Source of the DNA: Synechococcus sp. PCC 7335
Lineage (GTDB): Bacteria; Cyanobacteriota; Cyanobacteriia; Phormidesmidales; Phormidesmidaceae
Direction of reading: 5' to 3'
Length of the DNA: 64,000 bases
Assembly: GCF_000155595.1 (NCBI RefSeq)
Contig: NZ_DS989904.1
Span: forward strand, 3,674,044 to 3,738,043
Shown here: positions 1-7,745 of the stretch, piece after piece
Numbering within the stretch: the stretch's first letter is position 1
Layout: each line of letters opens with the position of its first letter
Position numbers and translations under genes: made by a program
Notes under the pieces: model-generated
What the model saw: only the letters and a program-made list of their open reading frames with translations
Database searches by the model: none
What the model was told of the DNA's origin: nothing

Positions 1-1003
1 GAAAGCGATTGCCTTCAGGCATCCTAACGCTAGTTAGCGCCGGTTGCTCAGCATCCAAAGAAGCAGAGTGTGGGCCGCTCTCTGTAGCCATCTTATCGAT
101 GTCCCTGAAGCGCTTAGCTACCTGCTGGGAAACCAGCTCACAAAATTGTTGTATGGGTGGAATCATCAGCCGGTCATGAGTCGTGACCATGACAACTTTT
201 CGCGATAGGGCGGGTGCCCCAATCGGGCGGACTACCAAATCGGGATCGTGACGGCTTTCAGTTAGCGCTGACTGTGGCAAAAGTGCGATTAGTTCCCCTT
301 GACGAACGACCCCACGAAACGCGTCTAGGGTATTAAGCTCTAAGGCAACCTTGAGTTCTTGTCCGTACTCTCTAAACTGACTTTGCACAACGCGCTGCAT
401 ACCATAGCCATCTTTAAACACCACTTGCGGAAAACGAGCAATCTCAGACCAGGGCACGACATCATGTTCAGACAAAGGATGTCCAGCGGCCATCAATAGC
501 TCTATAGGCTCTTCATACAGCGGCGTGACAACCATTTCTTGGTTGCTTGTTAGTAGCGGATTATGCATGACAATCGAGATGTCGACTAGGCCATCGCGGA
601 GGACTTTGAGCGCGCGATCGCTTCCTAGTGCAGTGATCCGTAGCTGTACGTTAGGATGGCTCTGACAAAATTGAGTCACAATCGGCGGCAGCAGGTAAGC
701 ACAGACAGAATGAATGCCTGAAACACACAATTCAGTCTGCTTACCATTCACAAGGTCTTCGATTTCTTGCTGAGCCTGCGTCCATTCCTTACAGATACGA
801 ATCGCCCTAGGCTTTAGGCTATCGCCCGCTAGCGTCAGCTTGACCTGTCCCGCTCGATGAAATAGCGGTACGCCCAGATCTTCTTCAATAGAGCGCACCT
901 GGCGGCTGATTGTCGATTGAGTCACACTACATTGACGAGCGGCCGCTTGAAAGCTACCCGTATCGGCAACCGCCAAGAAAGCCTGCAACTGTTCTAAACG
1001 CAT
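1..1003 (-). CDS. ntcB: NtcB, LysR-type activator of nitrate assimilation (3' end outside window)
   Basis: The frame starts at an ATG complementary to 1001-1003 and stays open for 334 codons to the left edge, so the C-terminus is not seen. The N-terminus reads MRLEQLQAFLAVADTGSF, followed by a winged helix-turn-helix with TQSTISRQV. The effector domain carries GSDRALKVLRDGLVDI, FKDGYGMQRVVQ and FRGVVRQGELIALLP, which I recognise as NtcB rather than a generic LysR protein. In cyanobacteria NtcB enhances transcription of nitrate assimilation genes in response to nitrite. The nirA-nrtP-narB set lies 17 kb away, so this is a plausible local regulator. The normal fold ends near residue 296. At least 38 further polar residues follow, so this copy has a C-terminal extension relative to the roughly 310-residue family members I know. 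Confidence 0.85.
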   Translation of the reverse strand, partial: MRLEQLQAFLAVADTGSFQAAARQCSVTQSTISRQVRSIEEDLGVPLFHRAGQVKLTLAGDSLKPRAIRICKEWTQAQQEIEDLVNGKQTELCVSGIHSVCAYLLPPIVTQFCQSHPNVQLRITALGSDRALKVLRDGLVDISIVMHNPLLTSNQEMVVTPLYEEPIELLMAAGHPLSEHDVVPWSEIARFPQVVFKDGYGMQRVVQSQFREYGQELKVALELNTLDAFRGVVRQGELIALLPQSALTESRHDPDLVVRPIGAPALSRKVVMVTTHDRLMIPPIQQFCELVSQQVAKRFRDIDKMATESGPHSASLDAEQPALTSVRMPEGNRF

Positions 1004-1057
1004 AGGGGCAAATGAAACGGGGGCTATGCTGTTGTTGAAAAGTTCGAGAGGACCCCT

Positions 1058-1101
1058 ACCCTAGTCACACAAACCGCATACCCTAATGTAAAACATGCAA
1101 C
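1058..1101 (-). promoter_or_regulatory. Candidate NtcA-type promoter of ntcB
   Basis: On the minus strand 1101-1088 reads GTTGCATGTTTTAC, which fits GTN10AC and differs from the NtcA consensus GTAN8TAC at one base. A TAGGGT hexamer (TAN3T form) follows 24 bases later at 1063-1058. This is the arrangement of NtcA-activated class II promoters, with the spacing 1-2 bases long. NtcA control of ntcB is known in other cyanobacteria. Here it is inferred from the motif only. Confidence 0.35.
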
Positions 1102-1163
1102 TCAACCGTTTTGTAAGGGTTGCTACCTAGCCACAAAGCGATACCGTACTACTTGACTGAAAT

Positions 1164-1895
1164 CTAATCAGCTAGCTCACTCCACAGATCGCAGTTTTGT
1201 CGAATGCTAGACCAATCACCGTTTCCTAGTATGAGATGATCTAGCAAAGGAATCCCTAGCAGCTTTGCCCCATCGAGCAGTTGGCGAGTCAAGACAATAT
1301 CTTCGCTGCTGGGCTCTAAATTTCCAGAAGGATGATTATGAGCAACAATAATCCTAGTAGCACCTCGCTTGATGACTTCACGGAAAATATCTCTCGGGTG
1401 AGCAATTGTCTCTGTTGCCGTACCGACACTAATCACCTTACTACCGATGATACGGTGCTTGACATCTAGTAACAGTACTGCAAATCTCTCCTGCAGCTGC
1501 CACATGAGTTCGTGGCTAAGCGCGGCGGCTGCAACAGAAGGATCATCGACAACAGTCATACTAGGTGGCTGACTTTGCAAGACTCTTCTTCCTAGCTCTA
1601 TCGCAGCGAGAATCGTCGCTGCTTTAGCCGGTCCTACACCAGAAATCTTCATGAGCTCTTCAGCAGTGATATTTCTAAGTATTGGCAAGCCATCACCCTC
1701 AGGGTGTTCTTTCCCTAACTCTTGCAACAGAAAATGGCCTAGTCCAACCGCTGAAAGCTTTCCACGGCCCTGGCCTGTTCCGAGCATTATTGCGATCAGT
1801 TCGGCTGCGGATAGGCGTTTAGCACCGTATGCCAGCAAACGTTCGCGAGGCCGCTCACTAGATGGCATATCAGCAACGCGTAGAGAGTAGGTCAT
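1164..1895 (-). CDS. radC: RadC family JAB/MPN-domain protein
   Basis: RadC/UPF0758 family protein of 243 residues. A helix-hairpin-helix segment ([10 protein letters not shown], about residues 84-93) precedes the JAB1/MPN metalloprotease-like domain. That domain has the zinc-binding signature HNHPSG near residues 186-191 and a downstream Ser-x-x-Asp (SSED). The open frame extends 17 codons further upstream to a TTG at 1946. I chose the ATG at 1895 because the family begins [11 protein letters not shown] followed by SERPRERL. The historical DNA-repair role is doubtful and the true substrate is unknown. It lies upstream of ntcB on the same strand and is divergent from the DUF1824 gene. Confidence 0.9.
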   Translation of the reverse strand: MTYSLRVADMPSSERPRERLLAYGAKRLSAAELIAIMLGTGQGRGKLSAVGLGHFLLQELGKEHPEGDGLPILRNITAEELMKISGVGPAKAATILAAIELGRRVLQSQPPSMTVVDDPSVAAAALSHELMWQLQERFAVLLLDVKHRIIGSKVISVGTATETIAHPRDIFREVIKRGATRIIVAHNHPSGNLEPSSEDIVLTRQLLDGAKLLGIPLLDHLILGNGDWSSIRQNCDLWSELAD

Positions 1896-2016
1896 GATCT
1901 GGTAGTTAAGTGGCTGATATTTAGTGAGCCCAAAAGCAAACGCCAATTAGGCCATAAAGGTACAGGTACCATTAGCGTATTGTCGTAAGCTAGAAAATCA
2001 ATAGAGGTTCTCCCTT

Positions 2017-2475
2017 ATGTCTATAGAAGCGCTGTATGGAATGTCCAAAGAGGCGATCGCAATCAAACTGAAAGCCGTCCGTAGATCGCTCGTCAAAGCT
2101 ACTCTCGACTCAAGCCAGACAGCTCTATCTGAGCAAGAACGTCAAACCGTTTGTGCCCATCTACTATGGCTTAATCAGATGAGTGAATACCAAACTTTAG
2201 GAATTTGCGCTAGTACGATAGCCTTTGCAGAAGTCGCCCTAAAAGAATACGTCTCGGCCCTAAGTCAGCCTATTTCTGTGGATTTGCCGAATCAATCAGG
2301 CGCAGTGTTTCTAAAGTTCAATACGCTTAAGAATGCTTGGTATTTAGACAGTTACAGTGGAGATGCTCGCGGAGTCCTGGTGACTTATCACACTTCTGAA
2401 CCAGAACTAGAGGATATCAATGGCACCTATGGGTATTTCCCTCTCGATCTTTTCTCCTCTTCTTCTCATCTATAG
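2017..2475 (+). CDS. DUF1824 family protein
   Basis: Soluble cyanobacterial protein of 152 residues. I recognise it as DUF1824 from the C-terminal stretch YLDSYSGDARGVLVTYH and the ending GTYGYFPLDLF. No catalytic motif, signal peptide or membrane segment is visible. GAGG lies about 9 bases before the ATG and supports the start. The family is confined to cyanobacteria and plastid lineages and has no established function. It is divergent from radC, and its neighbour downstream on the other strand is the Rre1 regulator gene, so the context gives no operon clue. Confidence 0.75.
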   Translation: MSIEALYGMSKEAIAIKLKAVRRSLVKATLDSSQTALSEQERQTVCAHLLWLNQMSEYQTLGICASTIAFAEVALKEYVSALSQPISVDLPNQSGAVFLKFNTLKNAWYLDSYSGDARGVLVTYHTSEPELEDINGTYGYFPLDLFSSSSHL

Positions 2476-2543
2476 CTACCAGCAAATAGCTATCAGCGAA
2501 AGGAATCGATGATAGCTTGCTCTAGAAGCACTTCAATCTTCTC

Positions 2544-3245
2544 TTAAGTAGTCACCAGGCCGTTTTCTAGGGCATAGCGGACTAGCTCGGTACGACTATT
2601 CGTACCTGTTTTGCCAAATAATCGGCTGACATACTTTTCAACATTACGTACGGTCGTCCCGAGGCGGCTGGCAATTTCTTTGTTCATTAACCCTTCGGCT
2701 ACTAGGTTCAGTACGTCTTGCTCGCGAGGAGTAAAGTCAATCTTAATACCGCTGTTATTTTGCTTAATCATGCTACCGCGTTGGGTAAGCAAAGCTTTAA
2801 TCTCTTCGATTTGTCGTGCCATTGTTGCGATATCTGGCGTAGCAGATGCGTCTGGGGCTTGTGCAGCGCGTCGCTCTATCAAGCTAGTGACAATAGCGAC
2901 AAGCTCTTCAGGATCGAAAGGCTTGGGAAGATAGGCATCCGCTCCGGCCTGATAGCCTTGAATGCGATCGCTTGTCATTCCCCGTGCTGTCAAAAACACT
3001 ACGGGCAGAGCCTGAAATCGGGCATCTTCTCTGACCTGCTTGAGGAACTGATAGCCGTCAACCTGCGGCATCATAATGTCCGAGATCAGTACGTTAGGAA
3101 TTTCCTGCTGTAATAGCTCCCAGCCTTCTTGAGCATTGCTGGCAACTCGTACTTCAAAATCACTATCCTCAAGATACGCCTGCACTGACTCACGCAGACC
3201 CGGTTCATCATCAACAAGCAAAATTTTACTAGGTGCTTCTGTCAT
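2544..3245 (-). CDS. rre1: NarL/LuxR-type response regulator Rre1 (Ycf29-like)
   Basis: Response regulator of 233 residues. The receiver domain covers about residues 5-125, with LLVDDEPGLRESVQAYLED, the phospho-acceptor in ISDIMMPQVDGY, and the conserved Lys in LPKPFDPEEL. A linker leads to a LuxR-type helix-turn-helix at about 168-233 (FTPREQDVLNLVAEGLMNKE). The linker text MARQIEEIKALLTQRG and the overall match point to the Rre1/Ycf29 group of cyanobacteria and red-algal plastids. In Synechocystis this group takes part in stress-induced transcription. The histidine kinase gene 78 bases upstream on the same strand is a likely operon mate, but partnership is an inference. Confidence 0.8.
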   Translation of the reverse strand: MTEAPSKILLVDDEPGLRESVQAYLEDSDFEVRVASNAQEGWELLQQEIPNVLISDIMMPQVDGYQFLKQVREDARFQALPVVFLTARGMTSDRIQGYQAGADAYLPKPFDPEELVAIVTSLIERRAAQAPDASATPDIATMARQIEEIKALLTQRGSMIKQNNSGIKIDFTPREQDVLNLVAEGLMNKEIASRLGTTVRNVEKYVSRLFGKTGTNSRTELVRYALENGLVTT

Positions 3246-3322
3246 AGGTCTTTTGTGGGACGCTTTTATGCAAATGGGGCTCTATTGATAATAGCGCTAT
3301 GATGCGATCGCTCACCACTGAC

Positions 3323-4942
3323 TTAGCACTGCCTAGAAACTAGCGGGATATAAATAACAAACTCTGACCCTTGACCTAGTGATGAGCTAAGCTCTAACCT
3401 TCCACCATGCTTTTCAGCAATGATCTGATAGGCGGTAGAGAGCCCTAAACCAGTTCCTTGTCCCACAGGCTTGGTTGTAAAGAAAGGATCAAAGACATCT
3501 TTCTTAATTGTTTCAGGGATTCCTACCCCGTTATCACGAATGCCTATAGCCACCTGGTCAGACGATGCTAGCTTCGTCGTCACATGGACAATTCCTCGAA
3601 ACTGATTGTTCTGACTGTTGCTCTCGTCAAAGCCGTCCTTGCAGGAAGCGGCTTTCTCTTCTACAGCTGCGATCGCATTATACAAAAGATTCATAAATGC
3701 CTGATTGAGCTCCCCTGGATAGCAGGTAATATCTGGAATTTCGCCATAGGTTTCAATGATTTGGATATCAGTTCCGCTACATTCTCGACGCAGTCTATCT
3801 TGAAACAACAACAGAATACTGCTTATGTTCTCATTGAGATCTATTGATTTGTAGTCTGATTCATCTAATCGAGAAAACGTTCGCAGCGATCGCACTATCT
3901 TCTCAACCCGATCTACTCCAACGTCCATAGACTGATACAGCTTTGGCATGTCTTCAGCAATATAGTCAAGATCAACACTGTTTGACTTAGCTAGAATTTT
4001 TTCTGAAGGTTCAATGTTGTGTTGGCTACAATGCTCTTGATAAAGTTCAACTAACTCAAATAGCAGCTGAGAATACTCTTGTGCATGACTTAGATTTCCT
4101 TTTATAAAAGAAATTGGATTATTAAGTTCATGGGCAACCCCACCAACTAGCTGGCCTAGCGCAGACATTTTTTCACTATGAATTAGGCTGGCCTGAGTCT
4201 GTTGTAAGTTAGCTAATGCCTTTTGTAGCTCTTTTGTTTGTAGGGCTAGCTTTGCAGTTCGATTTTCTACACGTAGCTCTAACTCTGCATTTAGTCTTCG
4301 AAGGGCATCAATCGCTCGCTTCCTCTCTAACTCTGCGCTTGCTCTAGCCGCAAAAAGCTTTAGAAGATCCTCATATAGTTTGCGCTCTAGGATCGGAGAA
4401 CTATCTAAAAGCGCAATATTTCCTAGAACCTTGCCATGATGATCTCGCAGCGATACCCCTACATAGCTTTCCGCTTCGAGCAAGGGCAAAGCGGGCTGAT
4501 GTGGAAATAGCTTCTGTACACCGTACTTGCAGTAATAGATATCTTTATCTAGTACCACACCGCAGGGCCCAGGAGTTGGGTCATAGGTGATATTAGGAGA
4601 TATTTTCCCATCTTGCCAAAAGGCGAGTGTTCGAAGCTGACCATTACTCAAAAGCTCGGTTAGCAAACAGTGTCGTACATGTAAGGCCTGCGCCAAGTTG
4701 CGAACTAGCCCTTCAAAGAAGCTCTGCCCAGTCGATGCCGCTGTATCTCTAACAATAAGTTCTATGATGGATTCAGCTGATAGTGCAGCCGAGGAGCTAG
4801 TAGGGCCATTTTTTGGTCGAGTAACTCTAGCGGCACTTCTACCTTTTTTGAAAAACCGTCTCAACGTATTCTTCAGATGCGCTAATGCATTCGCGAATGC
4901 ATTAGTAAGTGTGCGGGTAGTTTGGTTTGTGGTTTCTGGCAT
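3323..4942 (-). CDS. GAF-domain sensor histidine kinase
   Basis: Soluble histidine kinase of 539 residues with no membrane segment visible. A basic N-terminus is followed by a GAF-like sensor domain (about 70-203) containing TPGPCGVVLDKDIYYC. A coiled coil (about 205-255) leads to the HisKA region with phospho-acceptor His271 in GGVAHELNNP. The ATPase domain has the N box (NLLYNAIAAVEEKA), the G1 box (DNGVGIPE) and the G2 box (GQGTGLGLSTAY). All catalytic motifs look intact, so it should be active. The GAF segment with paired Cys residues could bind a ligand or sense redox, but nothing here identifies the signal. The rre1 gene follows closely on the same strand. Confidence 0.88.
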   Translation of the reverse strand: MPETTNQTTRTLTNAFANALAHLKNTLRRFFKKGRSAARVTRPKNGPTSSSAALSAESIIELIVRDTAASTGQSFFEGLVRNLAQALHVRHCLLTELLSNGQLRTLAFWQDGKISPNITYDPTPGPCGVVLDKDIYYCKYGVQKLFPHQPALPLLEAESYVGVSLRDHHGKVLGNIALLDSSPILERKLYEDLLKLFAARASAELERKRAIDALRRLNAELELRVENRTAKLALQTKELQKALANLQQTQASLIHSEKMSALGQLVGGVAHELNNPISFIKGNLSHAQEYSQLLFELVELYQEHCSQHNIEPSEKILAKSNSVDLDYIAEDMPKLYQSMDVGVDRVEKIVRSLRTFSRLDESDYKSIDLNENISSILLLFQDRLRRECSGTDIQIIETYGEIPDITCYPGELNQAFMNLLYNAIAAVEEKAASCKDGFDESNSQNNQFRGIVHVTTKLASSDQVAIGIRDNGVGIPETIKKDVFDPFFTTKPVGQGTGLGLSTAYQIIAEKHGGRLELSSSLGQGSEFVIYIPLVSRQC

Positions 4943-5024
4943 AACCTACTCGAGTATCCAAGCATATGTGGAGCGCTTTTGCTTAAGATTCCCGGCCTTT
5001 GAAGTGTTCAATCTACCGGTAGGC

Positions 5025-5066
5025 CTACTGATAGTAAGCTTAGTGGGTCTACTGATAGTAAGCTTA
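5025..5066. repeat. 24-bp period tandem repeat in spacer 4943-5252
   Basis: CTACTGATAGTAAGCTTA occurs at 5025-5042 and again at 5049-5066. The second copy contains the 12-bp palindrome AGTAAGCTTACT. The 310-bp spacer between the divergent kinase and peroxiredoxin genes holds nothing else I can name. The kinase and peroxiredoxin promoters must lie here. Confidence 0.8.
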
Positions 5067-5252
5067 CTGAGAATGGTGGCCTATCGAGTGAGTACTGTAG
5101 GCTCGACCGCTATGAAATAGCGAGTGTAACAGTTAATATTAAAAAATCTACTAAACTCCGAGCGGAATACCGGGGATTATGGCAAAATTACTGATGCAAA
5201 GCTGACAATCAGCAACACCACATCAAGGTAATCGAGTAGGTAACTTTAGACC

Positions 5253-5894
5253 ATGACACTTCAACTAGGCGACGTAGCTCCAGACTTTACCCAGAAGTCC
5301 TCTATGGGTGACATTAACTTTCACGAGTGGGCAGGCGATAGCTGGGTTGTCCTTTTCTCTCACCCCGCTGACTATACTCCTGTTTGCACAACTGAGCTTG
5401 GCTTGGTTGGCTCTTTGCAAGACGAATTCAAAAAGCGAAATGTCAAGACGATTGCACTTAGCGTAGACGGCGTAGAATCACATCAGGGTTGGATCAAAGA
5501 TATCGACGAAACGCAAAATACAAGCGTCAACTATCCTATCTTGGCTGATGACGATAAAAAGGTGGCTACGCTTTACGGTATGCTCCACCCAGAATCTAGC
5601 ACTGGCAACACTTTGACTGTGCGCTCTGTGTTTGTGATTGATCCTAATAAAAAAATTCGTTTGACCATCACTTATCCTGCTAGCACAGGCCGCAACTTTG
5701 ATGAGATTTTGCGAGTAATCGATTCGTTGCAGCTTACTGACTATCATCAGGTAGCCACTCCTGGCAACTGGCAAGATGGCGGTGACTGTGTTGTTGTCCC
5801 TTCTATCTCTACTGAAGATGCTAAAAAGCAGTTTCCTAAGGGTGTGACTGAAGTAAAACCATATCTACGGATGACGCCTCAGCCAAACAAGTAA
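5253..5894 (+). CDS. 1-Cys peroxiredoxin (Prx6 type)
   Basis: Peroxiredoxin of 213 residues, the usual length for the 1-Cys/Prx6 class. The peroxidatic Cys45 sits in DYTPVCTTELG, and the PxxxT/SxxC pocket is intact. A second motif, NTLTVRSVFVIDP, and the long C-terminal domain (DYHQVATPGNWQDGGD) are typical of the 1-Cys class, which lacks the resolving Cys of 2-Cys enzymes. It would reduce hydrogen peroxide or organic hydroperoxides in the cytosol. It stands as a single gene with a strong hairpin directly downstream. Confidence 0.92.
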   Translation: MTLQLGDVAPDFTQKSSMGDINFHEWAGDSWVVLFSHPADYTPVCTTELGLVGSLQDEFKKRNVKTIALSVDGVESHQGWIKDIDETQNTSVNYPILADDDKKVATLYGMLHPESSTGNTLTVRSVFVIDPNKKIRLTITYPASTGRNFDEILRVIDSLQLTDYHQVATPGNWQDGGDCVVVPSISTEDAKKQFPKGVTEVKPYLRMTPQPNK

Positions 5895-5925
5895 GCAGCT
5901 GTTTGAGCTGTTCTAAATAAATGTG

Positions 5926-5955
5926 ACGCGCTACTGAGCTTAGCTAGTAGCGCGT
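5926..5955 (+). terminator. Hairpin terminator of the peroxiredoxin gene
   Basis: ACGCGCTACT at 5926-5935 pairs perfectly with AGTAGCGCGT at 5946-5955 across a 10-base loop. It is followed by TTCTGCTC, a weak T-run. It lies 31 bases after the stop codon. Confidence 0.65.
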
Positions 5956-6002
5956 TTCTGCTCTAACCTCAATTTTCGCTCAGACTACAGTTTGACTAGA
6001 TT

Positions 6003-6305
6003 ATGAAAGTTCAAAAGATATTAGGGTATCTATTGGGGTTTTGTTTGTTGATAACTGCGATCGCCTGTGGGTTTAGTCAATTTCCCCAGTGGACTGTTTT
6101 ATTCTTAGGCATGCTATTTACAGCGGCATACATCAACAACAAATGGACCGTTTGGAAAGAGCTAGTACAGCGTGACTTATCTTCTAGCGATCACCGATTT
6201 CCTCTTCGCAACTTCTATCAAGCACTAGGCGCAACCTATCTAATTGAAACAACTATTGTTTTTGCCTTCTACTGGCTAGGTCGCGGCATCTCTGGACTGT
6301 TGTAG
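6003..6305 (+). CDS. Small integral membrane protein, unknown function
   Basis: Protein of 100 residues with three hydrophobic segments. Residues 7-25 include ILGYLLGFCLLITAIACG, 29-45 are a second segment, and 77-98 include IETTIVFAFYWLGRG. A charged loop, KWTVWKELVQRDLSSSDHR, lies between the second and third segments. I do not recognise the family. Its even composition and codon use resemble its neighbours. It follows the peroxiredoxin gene beyond a terminator-like hairpin, so it probably has its own promoter in 5956-6002. Confidence 0.65.
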   Translation: MKVQKILGYLLGFCLLITAIACGFSQFPQWTVLFLGMLFTAAYINNKWTVWKELVQRDLSSSDHRFPLRNFYQALGATYLIETTIVFAFYWLGRGISGLL

Positions 6306-6387
6306 CGGGTTTTTGACACCCAGTAAACAGAGCCGTGAGAAGAAAATCTACTCACTCAGTCTACCTACTCTAGAACTATTTTATGGC

Positions 6388-7551
6388 TCAGACTGCTGGA
6401 GAGAACCGCATGGTACCGGTATCATACTTGATATCAATAAATAGATCACCCTCTTGAAAGAAGTAGATAACACCCCCTTGCAGGGCTTGAAGGTATCTTT
6501 GATCGATTGATTCTGGCGGACAAATTGCTAGCGTACTGGCTCCTAGCTCGATAGACAGGCTGCTGCCTTCGGTAGTAAAACGTCCCTTCACTTGATTGCA
6601 ATCGGCACGAATAGCAACCTGTCCGTCTTCCAGAAACTCAAGTGTATAGTTGCTAGGCGAAGTGGTTTCTAAAAGTTCGTCGTTATTATAAGAAATCTGC
6701 TGTAGCTGCCATACCGTTCCTATCAATGTACCTTCTTCAGAAACTACCTCCGTGCTATCAACTTGCTCAACTTGCACGGCAACTTCGGTAGGATTGCCAT
6801 TGGTAATTACTGGAAGATCGGACGTAGTGGCAAACTGTAGAGTGTTGTCTACTGTGATCTTAGCGCTAAGTCCATAGGAGAGCGAGGGGTCAATTTGTTC
6901 TAGATCGTAGGGTAGCTCAAAGGAGAAAGGAACCTGCCGTCCACCAGAAAGAATTTGTGTAGAGGCGAGGCTGCTGACTGGCTCATTTGGCTGGCCGATC
7001 TCTACTAAGCTGACCTCTACAACAGCATCTGGCGGTAGAGCAATGCGAGGCAGGTATGAAACTGTACCTGTAACGGTTTCTCCCTTCTGTTGAGGTTGGC
7101 CATTGATGGTGATAATCTGTTCGCCTGACTGGGCGATCGCAATTTCTACTGTAAGTTCTCCGGCATAGCGATACGTGGTGCCAGATGCCGTAGATTCAGC
7201 CGTAGCTGGAACGCCACGTAGCTCTGTGATGCCGGTTTGCTTGTTGTATAGATTGAGGCGAGGCTGTCCGTCTAGAGTGTACACTCGCACTGCAATATCA
7301 GGAGTCTGAGAGAAGACTAATGTACCTTCTGGTAGTGTGCCTTCAGGTAGATTCGTTACCTCATCTTCAGCTTCTGGAGTTTGTGCTAGCTGACTGATAC
7401 GAACACGTTTTGAGCTAGACAAAGGGGTTATGGCGGAGGTTAATTCTGGCTGTGCGGTTGATCTTGCGATCGCCTCAAACGGAACCGATCCACACACAGC
7501 TACTATTGCTAAACCTGATCCAATCGCTTGAGAAAAGAGTCTTATATTCAT
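6388..7551 (-). CDS. Exported YbaY-META domain protein
   Basis: Envelope protein of 387 residues with a signal sequence at residues 1-30 (GSGLAIVAVCGSVPFEAIA). A short conserved beta segment around 73-150 precedes a YbaY-like domain (about 160-262: GTVSYLPRIALPPDAVVEV). A META/HslJ-type domain ends the protein (about 276-387), with GTVWQLQQISYN, CNQVKGRF and the paired Cys in LAICPP. YbaY and META domains are small beta-rich modules of bacterial lipoproteins and periplasmic proteins. META proteins such as HslJ are linked to heat and antibiotic stress. No lipobox is obvious, so the protein is probably periplasmic. Function is unknown. Confidence 0.75.
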   Translation of the reverse strand: MNIRLFSQAIGSGLAIVAVCGSVPFEAIARSTAQPELTSAITPLSSSKRVRISQLAQTPEAEDEVTNLPEGTLPEGTLVFSQTPDIAVRVYTLDGQPRLNLYNKQTGITELRGVPATAESTASGTTYRYAGELTVEIAIAQSGEQIITINGQPQQKGETVTGTVSYLPRIALPPDAVVEVSLVEIGQPNEPVSSLASTQILSGGRQVPFSFELPYDLEQIDPSLSYGLSAKITVDNTLQFATTSDLPVITNGNPTEVAVQVEQVDSTEVVSEEGTLIGTVWQLQQISYNNDELLETTSPSNYTLEFLEDGQVAIRADCNQVKGRFTTEGSSLSIELGASTLAICPPESIDQRYLQALQGGVIYFFQEGDLFIDIKYDTGTMRFSPAV

Positions 7552-7589
7552 CTTATATTCATAATTGAATGCTACCTTTTCGCTCTTAG

Positions 7590-7619
7590 TTAGTGCTTAT
7601 GAGATTAGTGCTTATGAAC
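7590..7619. repeat. 15-bp tandem duplication
   Basis: TTAGTGCTTATGAGA at 7590-7604 is followed directly by TTAGTGCTTATGAAC at 7605-7619, with 13 of 15 bases identical. It lies in the divergent spacer between the YbaY-META gene and the ATP-grasp gene. Confidence 0.8.
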
Positions 7620-7745
7620 TCGCCAGACAGACACTGATAAAGACAACGCTTGCTGTCAGTTAATACGACCACAATACAGAAATAGTCAGCCATTGAGCGC
7701 TATGCTAACTTGTCACTATTTTACACTACCTAGTGTCTTCTCGAA

